A stretch of 64,000 nucleotides of DNA from Numida meleagris. Lineage: Eukaryota; Chordata; Aves; Galliformes; Numididae. The stretch covers positions 2,298,519 to 2,362,518 of the forward strand of contig NC_034420.1 in the NCBI RefSeq assembly GCF_002078875.1. Reading direction: 5' to 3'. Below are positions 47,201 through 59,996 of this stretch, one piece after another. The notes beneath the pieces were generated by a model, which saw nothing but the letters and a program-made list of their open reading frames with translations, had not been told where the DNA came from and did not search any database. The position numbers and the translations under genes were made by a program. Every line of letters starts with the position of its first letter. Position 1 is the stretch's first letter.

Positions 47201-49797
47201 GGGGAAGGTGAGTGCCTCTTTGACAAGAATCAATTACCTTAACTTTTTTCCCAGGTCTGTTCTGCCTGTGGTAGGAATGAGTAAGTGTTCCTTTCTGTAT
47301 CTTTACCCATGAGCTTTCTCATCCTGTTTCTCCCAGTCCCATTTTGTGTGAGGGGCTTAGCTGCTGGCCAAGGTCAACTCACAACAACCAGGCAAGTCAT
47401 ATCTGTAGAAACAGTGGCTTTTTCCTAAAAGAGAGACTTGTTAGGCCAGGTTCATGCTGTTCTGGCAAGAAGTTATGGTAACGTTTTGAGGATCCAACCT
47501 CAAATTGAACACTTTTGGAGCAGAGACTGTGTTTGTGTAGTTATACAACGTTTTTGATAGAGGCTTTGAATATGAACAATGCAGAGAATAGCATTTACTG
47601 TCCCAGGTGAGATGTGTGCCAAACCCAGCGTTTGGTCAGGCAGCAGTGACAGCCCTGGAACCTTTGTGGAAATCTGTTATTCCATGTGCACTAGTCAGCA
47701 CTTTATAAAAAGATCAAGCGCCCAATGAATCATTCCAGAATTTTTTCTAAATACTGATGAAAAAAGAGGAAAGATAATCAACCTTGACTGCGTTGCTGGA
47801 GAACACAGGCTAATTAAGAGCTTCACAGCTTTGCAGGATATCTAGGGAAAACCACCTCTCTCCCCCTGCACCACGTGATTCCCTGCTGGTGCTCTGTGAC
47901 ATTGCATTCGTGCAAGGAAAGACCTCAAAGGATGTGTATCAGAAGTTTTGCAGTGCTTCCTGGTAGGCTTCGAGCAGGGATTTGCGTTAGTCAGCAACTT
48001 ACTGGGGTAGCGACTCTGAATTCCACGTCATGTTTTGGCACAGTCGCCTTCTTTTCCTCTAATGACAATAAAACTGTCATTGTAAACTCCTTTAATTGAA
48101 GAAGCAAGTGCAAACCTTTCAGAGTCATTGAAGCAGGGGATAAAATATGTGTTTTCAAAGAAGGAAATTGTGCCGGGTGGCTGTCAGACACGGTTTTCAA
48201 GCATAAATACATTCCTGCTCTGTGCTGATGTACAGATTGAGTCTGTAAAGGTTCCACCCATTCCATTCTACTTTCAGAGCGTAGCAGATAACAATATCAA
48301 GTATTTACTTGAGAAATATTTTCTAAACAGATGGCAAAGATGGCACGTGGTGAGAAAGGGTGAAATACTACTGTGATCATTCTTCTCTAAGATTTTTGCT
48401 TCTTTTTATGCCACGCAGCCAGAAGTTTTAGAGTGTATGACAGTGTATGCAAATAGTGGCACTGACAGATGAGCCTGCTTATCTCTCCTGGCATAATTAC
48501 ACCTGGCATCACTTTCTTGCAAGTCTTCTCCTCAGATTAAATGGCACTATCTGGGAAAGGAAAATACTCAAGTTCAATTACTAGCACAACAGCTGGAGTC
48601 CTTACGTGAGCCAAGCCGTGCAAGCTACGAAGTGCCCCTGGCTTCTTTGGATGGCAAGATGCATCCTGTGCAGCATGTCTTTATGCAACAAGAGTAGCTG
48701 ACTCAGCAGAACCGGGCAAGGGAGCAGCGGTGTGAGATTGTCGAGTTGGGACTGGGAGCCCTGGGGAAGGTCTGCTTGAGCCCCAGCCCAGGCCCTTCAT
48801 CTCTTCTGTATATAAAGCTCTAGCGAGCTCTTCCACGGGTTTGCTTCCATTTAACTTTGTGCAGAATTGCTTTCCAAAATTCTTGCCTTAAGCAGGATTT
48901 CACTGGGGGCCAGTGGTGCTGAGCACCAACCTGCCATCTCAACAAGGAGGCAAATGGCAGTGCTGAATTGCCTTCACTTCGATAGAAAACTTTGTTGTTT
49001 GTTGATGTAAATGGAGAAGGCTCATGGAACTGGGGGATGGCAAATACCTCAGGTCATCTTATCAGCCCTTCTGCCCGCAAAGGGCTTTTCCTGAGGTGTC
49101 TTCTTGACAATATTGATGGCTCTAGTTACAAAACCATTCAAGTAACAGGGCTGGTGTGGCTTTCCTGGGCCAGACAAGGTGTGCTCTTGGGTAGGTTTCC
49201 TTGTCTCAGAGCTTTCCCTGTCACTTATTATTAATGAGTTTTTGCTGTAGCACTGTGATACTTTTCTGATTTTCACTGATTCACACATTGGAGGGCCTCT
49301 GGAGACCACTGGCCTAACAGCTTGACCCCCTCCTGACGTTCTGGAATCAATTTGATGCATATTTCTCGGGCTTTGTTTGACAAAAACCCGCTGTGTTTGC
49401 AGCTTAGGCCAAACATCTCATGAATCACTCGAATAACAACTGGGAGAAGATTCCAGTTCAGAGCCTCGGAGCAGCGGTGGCTCTGCCAGCCCGGTGCCCA
49501 GCCTTTGGCTCCTGTGCAGCCATAGGTGCAGGCAGCAGGGCAGTGCTGCGTGGGGCCGGTCTGCATCACCCTGCCTGGAAATGGCTTTCAGCCAGACATT
49601 CCTTTTTCTCTGTCATCTGAGCACAGGGATTACTGATCTCCAGCACCACATTCACTGCCCTTACGCTGCCTCGTGCTGAGGTCTGCGGTGTCAAGGAGCG
49701 CAGAGCAATGCTCCTTAAGGGTTGTTAGTGCTGAGGCTTGCAGAGCACGTGGGACTCGCTCTGTTCCCACGGCAGTGACTGACTAAGCTGGGTTAGG
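44227..49797. other. Unique sequence, no recognised gene
   Basis: No gene recognised. An A10 run lies near 44790 and a T10 run at 45057-45066. A local CpG cluster lies at about 45990-46115 (GGCCGGCGCGA and neighbours). Frames up to 133 codons (46583-46984, plus) show no domain. Confidence 0.55.
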
Positions 49798-49975
49798 GTA
49801 GCCCGGAGCCACACGCTGAGCCATCCGACCCCTGGCCAGCGATGCACGCAGCATTGGCGATGACGTGAGCCGTGGCGCAGAGCAGAGCCCAAGCGCAGGA
49901 GCAGAGCGGGGTCCAGCTCCAGCGTCCAGGCTGCCGTGCCAAGGTACCGCAGAGGCTCCGACCGCAAGTACATAT
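49798..49975. promoter_or_regulatory. Short CpG cluster
   Basis: About 16 CpGs fall in 178 GC-rich bases by eye, an observed/expected ratio near 0.8 against CpG-poor flanks. At under 200 bp it is below usual island length. It could be a small regulatory element or a GC-rich exon. Both strands are open, as expected of such composition. Confidence 0.25.
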
Positions 49976-52900
49976 TGCTGGCAGGACAACAGCAGTGAGA
50001 AAAACAGTCCCCAAGCAGTAAATATGGGCAAAGCTCTCAATATAATGGAAAAATACAGATGCATCTGCATTAGAGTGTAAGACCTCTAGCAAGAGTTATT
50101 TCTATCCCCCCCATTTCCTGCTAGTGTGGCTTTCCTAGAAATGGACGCCGCGTCCTCGTTAATGGACCCAACTGGGGCCTCTCCCTGTACTGCCTTTCAC
50201 TCACCTGCCCGGATGCCCATTTATTCCTGGAACTGCAGCATTGGGAAAATAGCACTTTAAAGAGCTCTCGCTGAATTCTGTGGTTGAAAACCATGCGAAA
50301 TGAGCTAAAGACGTAAGTGTATGGAGATACTTGCTGCTTTTAGCGTGCACTTCATAATGTAGTCAGTTGGGATCCAGCTTTGCAGAATGACCTTCTGTAT
50401 GTTACTTTCCTAAAAAGCCTAAAAGCAGATGCGATTCCTTAGCGTAGAACAGAGCTGGTGGATACGTTCCTAACATAGCTTTCCTGGAAAATGTTGATCT
50501 TCTAATACTTGTAGAGTGTCCCTTTTGGAAATTTTCATTTTCTAGTAAAGCATTTGGGAAAGTTTTAAACATTCGTAGGGTTAAAGTACTTCAAATCATA
50601 CAAAAGTTTCTTCTGAGCATTCTTTGTTTCTTTCAGCTGGATTTTTCTTTTAAATGGAAACTGCAAACTCACCAGGGTACTCTCCTCTTGAAAACTACCA
50701 ACCATTGCAAACGCCTCCAGCCATTTTACCCTTCTCCCAGGGACCTTTGAACCATGTGGCTGATTGCAGCCAAGCTGGGCAGAGGAGTAGAAGTCATGGA
50801 GACAGCTCCCAGGTTCATCAGCGCAGGTCCCACTGCAGATGAGATGCCAAAGAGCCCTCGGAGGCAGGGAGGAACAAGAGAGCGCAGCCATGACAACAGC
50901 CAGGGAGCAGCTTGGCACAGTACTGGGCTTTGGGGAAAAGAGGCTTCACCCGGGCTGCGCTGCTTCACCACACTGTTTCCCTTCTCAGTTTCTTTCTGGA
51001 TGCGTGTTGAAATAGAGGGCAAGTTCTGGACAGAGATGCCTTTTTCAGTACGCCTGCACAGAGCCCAGTGTAACATGCTTCTGATATCAGGTGACTGCTG
51101 CAATAAACAGCTGTACAGACCACAGGCCCAATCCATTCTCATGCAGCAGGAATTTTCCTGCTTTGTCTTTTTTTAATCAGTAATTCACAAAGATGCTTCC
51201 CTAGAATTGCTGTAGTCACTGAAAATGACTGATCTGTCCTCGTCAGTATTTCTTTTCCTCCTTCTTTCTGAACGCTTCTCCCTGTTGTGCTGGTAACGCT
51301 CGTCTGTATGCAGCTTTCCTTACATTTTGGCAGACATGGGGAATTTCAGCAGCAGTAAATTTAAACGGATAGAATTAAGAAGGAAGACAGCTTTTTGGAA
51401 CGCAGAGGAAGGCTTTTTTGGTGGTTTTTTTTCTTTTTTCTTTTTTTCCTAGATATATCATCTATGACTTCTCACCTGGGACTGCTTTTATATAGAAAAA
51501 AAATCATGTGCCTAAATGTCTATTGGCTGCACCTGGAATTGAAAGTAGCCTTCTGCTCCAGTCGTATTTCTCAGTTGCCTGTGCTTGAAAGGAGCTCTCA
51601 GGATCAAACTTTGACTTGTCAGATTTTATTCCCCTGGCCTTTTGTTCACTGTGAACACGATATTTAGCAACTTGTTGTAGTAAACAGTGGGACTAGGCAT
51701 GAAATACCCATTTCTCTCTGTTGTCTAACAGTGCAAAATAGATTGATTCTGGGTGCAAGTCAGCGTCAATCCACTTATGTGGGGTCACGCTGATCTGTGC
51801 CAGCAGAACTGTGAGCCGAGCCATCCCCTTGCACCCTGAGCCAGGCCTGCTTCCTGCCTCCAGCACGTGCTCCTTTGTTCCCTGGGCTTCCTTCAGATCA
51901 TCCTTCTTACCGGGGTAACCGTACACTTCCCTGTGTGCCGTGCAGGAGGAATGCTGTGGGCAGCTTTCTAGTCCCCGAGCAAAGCTGGAGGCAGCACCTA
52001 GTATATCACGTCTCCATGCACCAAACGCGTCCCGCTCCTGCGCGGCCCCTCCAGGCCTGGCCTGCCCGCTTGACATCTCCTCAACTCGGGGGGCATCTCT
52101 CACTCCCCAGAGCCCCTGCTGTACACCAGCACATCTTACGTTAGGAATATTTTCCAGATGTTGGGCTTAAATTGGCCTCTGCTGGCTTCCCCCCCTTTTC
52201 TCCTAGCTGAACCCAAGTTGCTTTGAGGAGGCTTTTCAACTGCAATGCATTTAAGCAACAGTGTTACAGGCTGGTAGGACCACAGGAAGTATTTTCACCA
52301 GCTCTGTAACAATTAGTGACTACGGGAGTCCGAAAGACCCATGGGAGGAGTCACCATCCATGAGGACTTGTGGCCTGCAGGGACTGGCCTTCCTCCCGCA
52401 GCACTCCTCGCCTGACTCCCAGGCCCAGTGTGGTGTGCAGCAACACAGTGCCTCGTTGGGTCCTTGACCCCACTTAGAGCCCAGCGCAGTGGTGTGTCCT
52501 GGAGACGTAAAGCAGTGTGATGCCAGCAGCGTGAGCTGGATCCGTGTATGTCAGCACCTTCCTCCTGTGAGGCCTATGGCGGTAGTCTGCGTGGGGACAC
52601 CCAGATCAGCCCCTGAGACCAGCAGGCTGCTGCGCTGCTGAATGCAAAGCAGCACTCACAGCTCCATCCCATGCCTGCATGGCCATGCTCAGGCACGTTG
52701 CAGAGGTGCTGCACAGTGAGTACAGCGTTTTGGGATGCACTGCTTTTCCTGGGCCTTGGTGTCCTATGAGCCACGCTCCGGTGGACTGGGCAGCAGCCAA
52801 CAGGTACAGAGGAGGCTCCTGCTAGGAGGAGACGTGGGCTCGTGCCCTCAGCTTGCTGGAATCGCTCTGTGTCACCCTCTGTGTGTCCTGGTTCCCTCCT

Positions 52901-53794
52901 GGGTCCCTTAAAAAAGAGACAAGTAAACTGGCTATGTTTGTCAGCATCTGTTGGGGCCAGATGTACCTGTCGCTCTGTGCCTAGGGCATCAAATGCAAGC
53001 TGTGGTGATTACCCTGGGAGGTCTCCTTCCAGCAGAGACTCTGTTGTGCTGGTGGTGATGCTGGGAGTTCATTGGCAGAAGAGCTCTGAGCATGAAGGCT
53101 GTGATCTTGCTCAGTGCATACAGCAGCCAACAGGACCAGTTTCACCTGCCTGTCACCATTGCCATTCGTCCAAAGGGTGGGCTGAGGAATTCTACCCTCT
53201 TTACCTCTTAGGAAAGTCTTCTTGGTTTGATCTTGTTTTCATCCTACGTGGTCTTTAATCTCATCAGCGTGTTTAGTTAAGCACTATCCTAAAAACTGTG
53301 ATAGTCAGTTGCTTCATCTAAGAATATGGAATCTGTGAATTTGTGAGAAGAAAACGGTTGTTTGCTTTTTTGGTATTGATCCACGTAAAAATTAGCCTCT
53401 GAAGAAGAGCAAAATGTGTGCTCTAATGCGAAGGAAAGAGCAAGCTGGGCTGTGATGCAATACCCAGGAGCTCCGCTTCGGGTCTGCAAGCTGCATCTGC
53501 AAACAGCAGCAGCAAAAACAACAGACAAGCTCTTTTCGTGATATGTGAAGTGCAATTATGAGGTGAAATATGAAGTTGGTATCTTAATATCTTAACGATA
53601 CTGAATTTATTTTCAAAGTTAAGCTGTACAGAATGAATCATTTATCAGTGGGCCATATGGAAAGGCACTTATCTAAACCTCCTTCCTAGTCCCAGGTGTG
53701 CTTCTTTGGCAAGAACAAATCACACACAGCATTTGGAAGAGAACTTAAATTCCAGATGCGCAATTTTAAAAGATGCATTTGCAAAAATAAAATA
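49976..53794. other. Unique sequence, no recognised gene
   Basis: No gene recognised. A pyrimidine-rich tract lies at about 51415-51451. Frames of 136-140 codons occur at 50726-51176 (both strands) and 51693-52103 (minus). All lack domains, and the opposite-strand pair reflects low stop density. Confidence 0.55.
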
Positions 53795-53868
53795 AGGCCA
53801 AATTCTGCAATATGTTATTTTTCTGCAGCTTCAGTGAAGTTAATGAGGTTCCATGGGGGTAACTGACA
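53795..53868. repeat. Possible ancient sauropsid repeat remnant
   Basis: GGCCAAATTCTGCA, CAGTGAAGTTAATGAGGTTC and GGGGGTAACTGACAC parallel a common old element in sauropsid genomes reading 'gccaaattctgc.ctcagttacac ... cattgacttcaatggggttac ... gtaactgag'. It is about 75 bases long and degraded. The family is unnamed here because I am unsure of it. Confidence 0.35.
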
Positions 53869-56800
53869 CAAACTACCACTCAAGGGATCCCCGTTTTTAC
53901 TGTGTTACTCGGTTTTCATGCCAGCATTAGTTCCTGAGGAGCTAGTCAGTTGCAGGGAAGGGAACCCAATGGAAAGTGTCTGCTGCCTGAGGACTTTATG
54001 TCCTGTTCCTAAACATCAGCAGCAGCACAGCGGTGAGAAGGAAGCATTTGTAGAAGCACTGCTGATCGATGCGGGGTAAAAGCAATATTCCACCTTCAGC
54101 TGCCTTAAAGTGAGCTTCTGCAGGTCCCTGACATGAGAAAGCTGGAGCTGCTTTTTCCTGGCCGTGATGTCCAGTGTTTGCAGCACAGCCTGCTTCGCTG
54201 ATGAGAACTGCTCTCCTAGGAAAAGCCAGGAGGATCAAGTCAGGAGGTCAAGTCGTTCTTCAGCTCTGTCATTATCTTGTTATCCAGGAAATGAGAAAGC
54301 AGAGATGAGTTTTATAAAACCCGATATAAAAAAAAATATATTGAAAATTGCTTTAGAAATATTAAGAAATTGTTCAGAAATAATTTCTCTCCACCTGGAA
54401 GTGGCCCTATGCACAGATCCGTCGTAACACTGTCTGCCAGTGGATGTTTTGTTTTATATCAGCAAATGGATGTGTTTTTATCAGAAGGCTTGTGAGCATT
54501 TCCCGAGTGCAATTCTGTGAGCAGCATTAGGAGGAGCCAGAGAAGAGCCTGCTGCCATGTTCCAGTGTTAAACCACAGATTTTGGCAGCAGGAGGGATCA
54601 AGGCCAGTGCACGGGAAGGAAGCATTGGCTCTGCCCACAGGTCATGGGCACGATAGAAGCACGTCACTAGGTAAAATAGTTCAGGCCCCTCAGTGTTCAG
54701 ACCCCTGCTCAATGCATTTGGGGTTTGTGTCAGACTAAGTTCAGTCTGGCATCCTGGACCAGGTGTCTCCATCCTGCATGTGGCCTGGAGCTGTCTGCAG
54801 GGCCATGCACTGTGCTGCTCTCGGAGCGGAGCTTCCAGCTTCACAGCCCAGCGAAGCCCTGCGGCTGCGCTCACAGCTGATCAACACACAGTAAGTGGGA
54901 CTGGCTGAAAGGTTGGCTTCAAAGCCGCCCTTTGCTCAGGACCTGACATGCTACAGGTGCTCTAAATGCTGTAAGGTTAGGCTGTGTGGTCGTGCAGGGG
55001 ATTTTCTAGGGAGGAAGTCACCAGGTGCAGGTTTGTCCTCTTGTCCTGGTGCTGAATAGCTGTGACTTCAGGGCCGTTAAGTAATCCTAAGCCTCTTGAA
55101 CTTCCCTCTTGTAAAGCATTTGCTCTCACTGTTGTACTGAGGGAATGATAGTTACATGGAGACAGGTACAGAGGCCTGAAAATGTTTTATTTATTCAGTT
55201 CCATTTCCAAGCCCAGATAGAAAAACTCAAGGGATAATTCTTACCTCTGTTGAATGAGTTTTACTTAAAAAGTGCTCACAGCAATGCACACTAGGGCAAA
55301 AGTGTTAACAAGCAAGGCTCCTGTGAGGTGCTCTTTTTATATAGGTTTATATAGGCCTTCTGCTGCTGGTGGTGGCTTTTTGGAGTGACCTAAAGCAACG
55401 TGAGGTGCCACCAAAAGCAGAGGATGGGATCAGCAGTGACCAGGAGCAATGGCTAGCTGCATCTGCAGCTGCACCTGCTGTGGGGTGGCCTTTCTCTCCC
55501 TCTCCTGGGGACTCAGAGCTGCCTTGGGCACCGCTGGAGTTCACCCCCACCTGGAGTTGTCCAGCAGTGTTTCTGCAGGATTATGTGCAAAATGCCAAGT
55601 ATCGGTAGTGGCAGAGTGTGCCGGTTTGGGCACCACGCAGAAGAGGACTGTTTGCTGTACACTCCAGCTGTTCTGGCTGTAGAGGTGCATGGTGGTACAG
55701 CCTGGAAGCTGCTGGTGCCCACAAGCTGGAGGGCTCTGTACGAGGTGGCCGTGGTGGCGTGGAGCAGAGTTAATGCAATCAGCCTGGTGGTCATCTTCCC
55801 AGTGATGGGATGGTGTCAGGAGGAGGGTGAGCTGAGTTGCAGTCACAGGGATGGTCTCCACCAAAGACACAGGTACAGGATGAGGTCCCCCAGGGCCTCA
55901 CAGCTCAGGGGTGCTTGTCTTTGTGGCCGCCTCTCAGTCCTCAGGCTCTCCTGGTTGTGGTTGGTCCTTCACTTGCATTCTAAATTTTCTTTTCCTGAAA
56001 AAAATCCTTTCCTGAGCCAGCTTAAAAATCCTCCACTTTTTCTCTTTGTTTGGCTTTTTTGTTTCTTACACATAGTGTAGCCTGGAGACCGTGAGTGACT
56101 GATTCCCAAAGAAAAATATCTCTGTTGCCCAGGCCCATAATTTATAGGATAGCTTTTCTGACCAGTTGTGTTTTCCATTTAATATATTTTCTGTTTTTCA
56201 AATCTACCCCTTCAAAGCGGAAATGCAACGTTCCTTCGAGCTGTGATGGTGGAATGCTGCTGAGAGCTCAATTTAAAGGTCAGGGGCCTGGGGGACGGGG
56301 CGTTCCTTTGCATTCTGCTTTAAAATACGCTGAAGACAAAGGTGAAGAAAGAAAGGAGAGGTAAATGCCGTAAGATCATAAACAGCACTGCATGTACAAT
56401 CAGGGGCCTGCGTCTCACGTTGTACATCACCACGGTGGACTCATTAATGTTCGTTCTAAATGTTTCTAAACCTCCGTTTCCCAAAAATCATCTGTTCTCA
56501 TGTACAAAAACAAATGAAGTCAGCCTTGCCATTTCCCTGCAGTGCTTTCCCCTGGCAGGTGGCCAGCTGACATCCCGTGGCAGGGGTACTCAGGGCACAC
56601 TTGCTTGCGCACTCTGTGGGCTGCATGGCCGCGCAAGCCAGGTGTTGCACTGCTCCGTGCTGCCCAAAGCAAGCCAGGGCTGCCTGGAAGAGCACAGCCA
56701 CGGGAAGTTGGTGTGGGTGACAGTAGCTCCTGTTCCTGTTGCTTATCTCGTCTGCGTTGCTGAGGCACAGTGCATACATCGGGAAAGCAAAATGGAATTT

Positions 56801-57798
56801 GCTGCTCCAGAGCTTACTGTCTTGGGTGTCATTAATGCCCAAGTCAAGGTAGTGGGGATTTGATTTTTTAATGAATTTAGATGCACCTAACAGATCTAAA
56901 ATTCAGAGAATCCTCTTCATTGTGATGGCTTGGTTTTCATTTATACCTCTTTTACATTCATTACTGTCAGAAGGCATTGCACAACGTTATGCTGATTAAA
57001 ACAGAGGCCGTCTGGCCCCGCTGGGCTCCCCTGGTGGGCTGGGATGCGTGCTGCAGCACAGGGCACCGGCACCAGCCCTGGTGGGCTCTGAGCAAAGTGC
57101 ATCCCCTGGGAGAGTTCAGTGCTCAGAAATGCAAGACCCTGGAGCCCCGCAGTTCCCATGGCATTCGTTACCACGAGGAGACCCTCCTGCTGCTGTTTCC
57201 TTTAGGAGCTATAGCTAGGGTTCTGCTCTATTGGTTAATAGGAATGATAAGGAAATATGTTTTCCTTACATGAAAAAATGCAGGAGAGAACAGTAATTTT
57301 TGTCAGCAGTGTTACATTTTTTTTAGAAAGGAAGGCATTGCATTTTGAGTAAGTTAACATTTTCAGATCAGAAAACTAGACATTTGAATATTTAAGATAG
57401 AGTTAGACATGGCACCTGGGAGGTGTGTTTCAGTGTGGTGCTGTTTTTCTGATAACAACTGCTGTCTCTTGAACAGCTCAGCGAATCATGCCTTGCACTA
57501 GAACACAGCTTTCTAGCTCCTTCATCAAAAGTTCATGTATAGATGTACTGTCTGCCCTGCTGAGTTCCCACTCTGGCCTGATTCAGTCCCACTGTGCCTA
57601 AGTGCAACTGCAAGTGATCTGGTTGTGTTTGTGCCACCACCGAGTGGGATGCAGAGTCACACAGCGGTGCAGTGACACCTGGGGCGTGAGCCCTGAACCA
57701 GAAGTGGGAAGGTGCAGTTAGGCTTGGCTATCCAGAATATGCACACTGCATGGTACAGGACTTATTTGCTTGTAAATACATAATATAAATTTATATCC
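53869..57798. other. Unique sequence, no confident gene
   Basis: It contains the weak candidate exon at 54801-54890 and two longer plus frames, 55583-56080 (165 codons) and 56342-56863 (173 codons). The second starts MKKERRGKCRK and runs into hydrophobic sequence without a known domain. Confidence 0.5.
54801..54890 (+). other. Candidate internal exon (weak)
   Basis: CTGGAGCTGTCTGCAG precedes 90 bases that end at a consensus donor CACACA|GTAAGTG. Two frames are open. One reads MHCAALGAELPASQPSEALR with a charged tail. The length is a multiple of three. The acceptor tract is only moderate and no family is recognised. Confidence 0.15.
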
Positions 57799-58015
57799 CA
57801 GGTTGGACATTGGGAAAAAAGTTCTTCTGAGAAAGAGTGGTAATGCATTGGAATGGGCTGCCCAGGGAGGTGGTGGAGTCACTGTCCCTGGTGGTGGTCA
57901 AGAACCATGGAGATGTGACACTGAGGGGTGTGGTCAGTGGGCATGGTGGGATGGATTGGTGGTTGGATTTCATTGCAGTGGTCTTTTCCAACCTTAATGA
58001 TCCTATGATTCTATA
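57799..58015 (+). mobile_element. CR1 LINE 3' end, 5'-truncated
   Basis: Landmarks in order are GGTTGGACATTGGGAAAAAA, GCATTGGAATGGGCTGCCCA, GGAGGTGGTGGAGTCACTGT, TCTTTTCCAACCTTAATGAT and terminal CCTATGATTCTATA. About 217 bases of CR1 3' UTR remain, with no coding content. An A10 run follows directly after it (58022-58031). Confidence 0.88.
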
Positions 58016-59747
58016 CTCTTGAAAAAAAAAACAACAGTTGAAGCCTAAGCTAGAAGGGAAAAAACAAAGGTTGATAGTTGAATATACACATCATTGCAAA
58101 TGGACTAGTTTTGTAGCTTCAAATGCTTCCAAGTGAAAGATCTTATTCATGCTGCTTCCTCTTTTATCAGCAGAAGAATGCCAAAAGTGGCTCCAGAAGG
58201 TCCCAGGTTCCTCCTGCCTCAGCCGTGTTTAGATCATGTGTGCACAGGGCATGGGCTCGAGCCAAGTGTCTGAGGAATCCAGCACTTGGTTATGTCACGG
58301 ATGGAGCAGTTACATGTTTGTAGTGACTGTACAGCAGCACAGCGTGTTCAGAGAGCCCTCGCAGTGCATAATGGTGATTTGCTCTCATTAAAGCTAGTGC
58401 TGCTCCTCTTCTAGTGCCCTGGGGTTGAAGTGCCAGCATCCCGAGGAGTGCACTGGCTGCTGCAGGTGGCACAGTGCACAGCCCAGGCCCTGGAACTGAA
58501 GCATTGCTGTTAGCGTGTCCAGGACCAGTGCCCAGAGCTGTGTGGCTCCGAATCAAGCAGGCTGCATGCATCATGGGACCCAGTGTCATCTCTCCCTGCT
58601 GAGACCGTTGTCTGTCTGTACCTATGCTGTGGGTCCCAGGAGCATCCCAGCCCAGCTCACCCTTCCCAGAGCTGCCTTGACAGGGCTCCTGTGCTCTGCT
58701 AAGGTTCACCTGCAGTTGAATGGTGTGGTGCTGTTCTTGATCCTATCCCCTGTCAGTTCTCTCTGTCTCCTTTCAGTTTTTTCTTTCCTAAAGAAAGGAA
58801 AAATACTTCTGGTATTGACTTAATTGAGAAAGGAAACTGAAGTCTATTGATTTAGTAGGAGTCGGCAGCATGGATGAGGCTGACTCCCTGCCCCACCTTT
58901 TCTCCCATGAAGTTGCCACTAATACTGTACTATATTCTTTTTAAATTTAATTTATGAAATATCATTGAAAATTGGAAGGGCTTGCAGTGACTGGAACTCA
59001 GCAAGAAGCAGAACTTTATGACCCCTAACAAGAACAAACAGGACCAGAAAATCCTTCATGTTCTCCCAGCTAACCATAGAAACAGCCATTTTTTTCTTTT
59101 AAATAATCTCAAGGAAAAGTTAGCGAAACATAAATTAGAATGACTGCTGCTGATTTATTTTTCTGAATAAAAAGGACATTCAGTAGCAGGTCATTTGTTT
59201 TTGTTTTCTTTCAGAGAGTAAATGGAAACATATTCTTACCTCACTTTTCTCACAAGTACAGTAGATTTCCTAAGCTTGTGTCAAGGTTTTATTGCCAGGA
59301 AAAAGTGGTTGAATATTCAGTATTTGTAATGAGGGCATCATCAGACATGGAATACAGCTGTCAAGGCTGGTACATTAATTTTCTAGGCGAGGGGTTGATC
59401 TGGTTAATTATCTTTGAGTGTCACTTTGCTGGACTGTTAATTATGAACCAGTTTTGCAGAGAGAAGGTGTATTTCTGTAAAAGAAGATGCCAAGTCTGGA
59501 TGAACCTGCTAAGAAACCATGTCAGTTTAAGAGAGAGTGGAGAGTTTTGTTCAAGAGCAAATACTGAATGAGGTGAACTCAACCAGATGAGGCCGTGGGA
59601 CTGCTCAGTTTGGTTTCTGCCCTGTGCTGGTATCAACTCCTTCAGAGGAAATGTGTGTCAAAAGGTTTTTCTGAGTACTAACAGGAGCACTGAACATTCA
59701 TCCCTCTGACAAATTGCAGAGTCAGTTTGATCAAGTGGATTAAAAAT
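58016..59747. other. Unique sequence, no recognised gene
   Basis: No gene or repeat recognised apart from the A run beside the CR1 end. The minus frame 58290-58709 (139 codons) has no domain. Confidence 0.55.
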
Positions 59748-59996
59748 AGGACTGGAAACTCCTGAGTTCTTGTTCTGGCTCCATCCTCAGCTTTCTTCTG
59801 TGACCTTAAGCAAATCATTTGAACTTCTCTGAGCCAGATTCATTGCTCCTGTAATTCTATTTGATAGAGTAAATGAGGAAGTGTATGGTCCTATATATCT
59901 TAATTTTCCTATCTGTAAACGTGGGTGAATGCTTTTGGTGTGTAATTATTACCCACGGGTTCTGAAATGTTTCAAATCTTTACAGCACTTTGATGT
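59748..59996 (+). mobile_element. MIR-like SINE remnant with internal insertion
   Basis: The order ACTCCTGAGTTCTTGTTCTG, GTGACCTTAAGCAAATCATT, GAACTTCTCTGAGCC, then TTTTCCTATCTGTAAACGTG and TCTTTACAGCACTTTGATG follows the MIR-family core and 3' part ('tgtgaccttgggcaagtcactt', 'ctctgagcctcag', 'cccatctgtaaaatggg', 'gtaaagcgctttgag'). About 60 extra bases (59836-59900) interrupt the block between 'gagcc' and the TCTGTAAA segment. Confidence 0.55.

Noticed and set aside
55583..56080. 165-codon plus-strand frame
   Set aside because: No motif. It ends in a T-rich tract giving a Phe/Leu-rich tail that mimics a membrane segment.
56342..56863. 173-codon plus-strand frame beginning with a basic stretch
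   Set aside because: No recognisable domain. Composition follows local base content, and no splice or promoter context supports it.
57630..57720. Possible MIR fragment (GAGTCACACAGCGGTG)
   Set aside because: Only one short block resembles MIR and the flanks do not continue the order.
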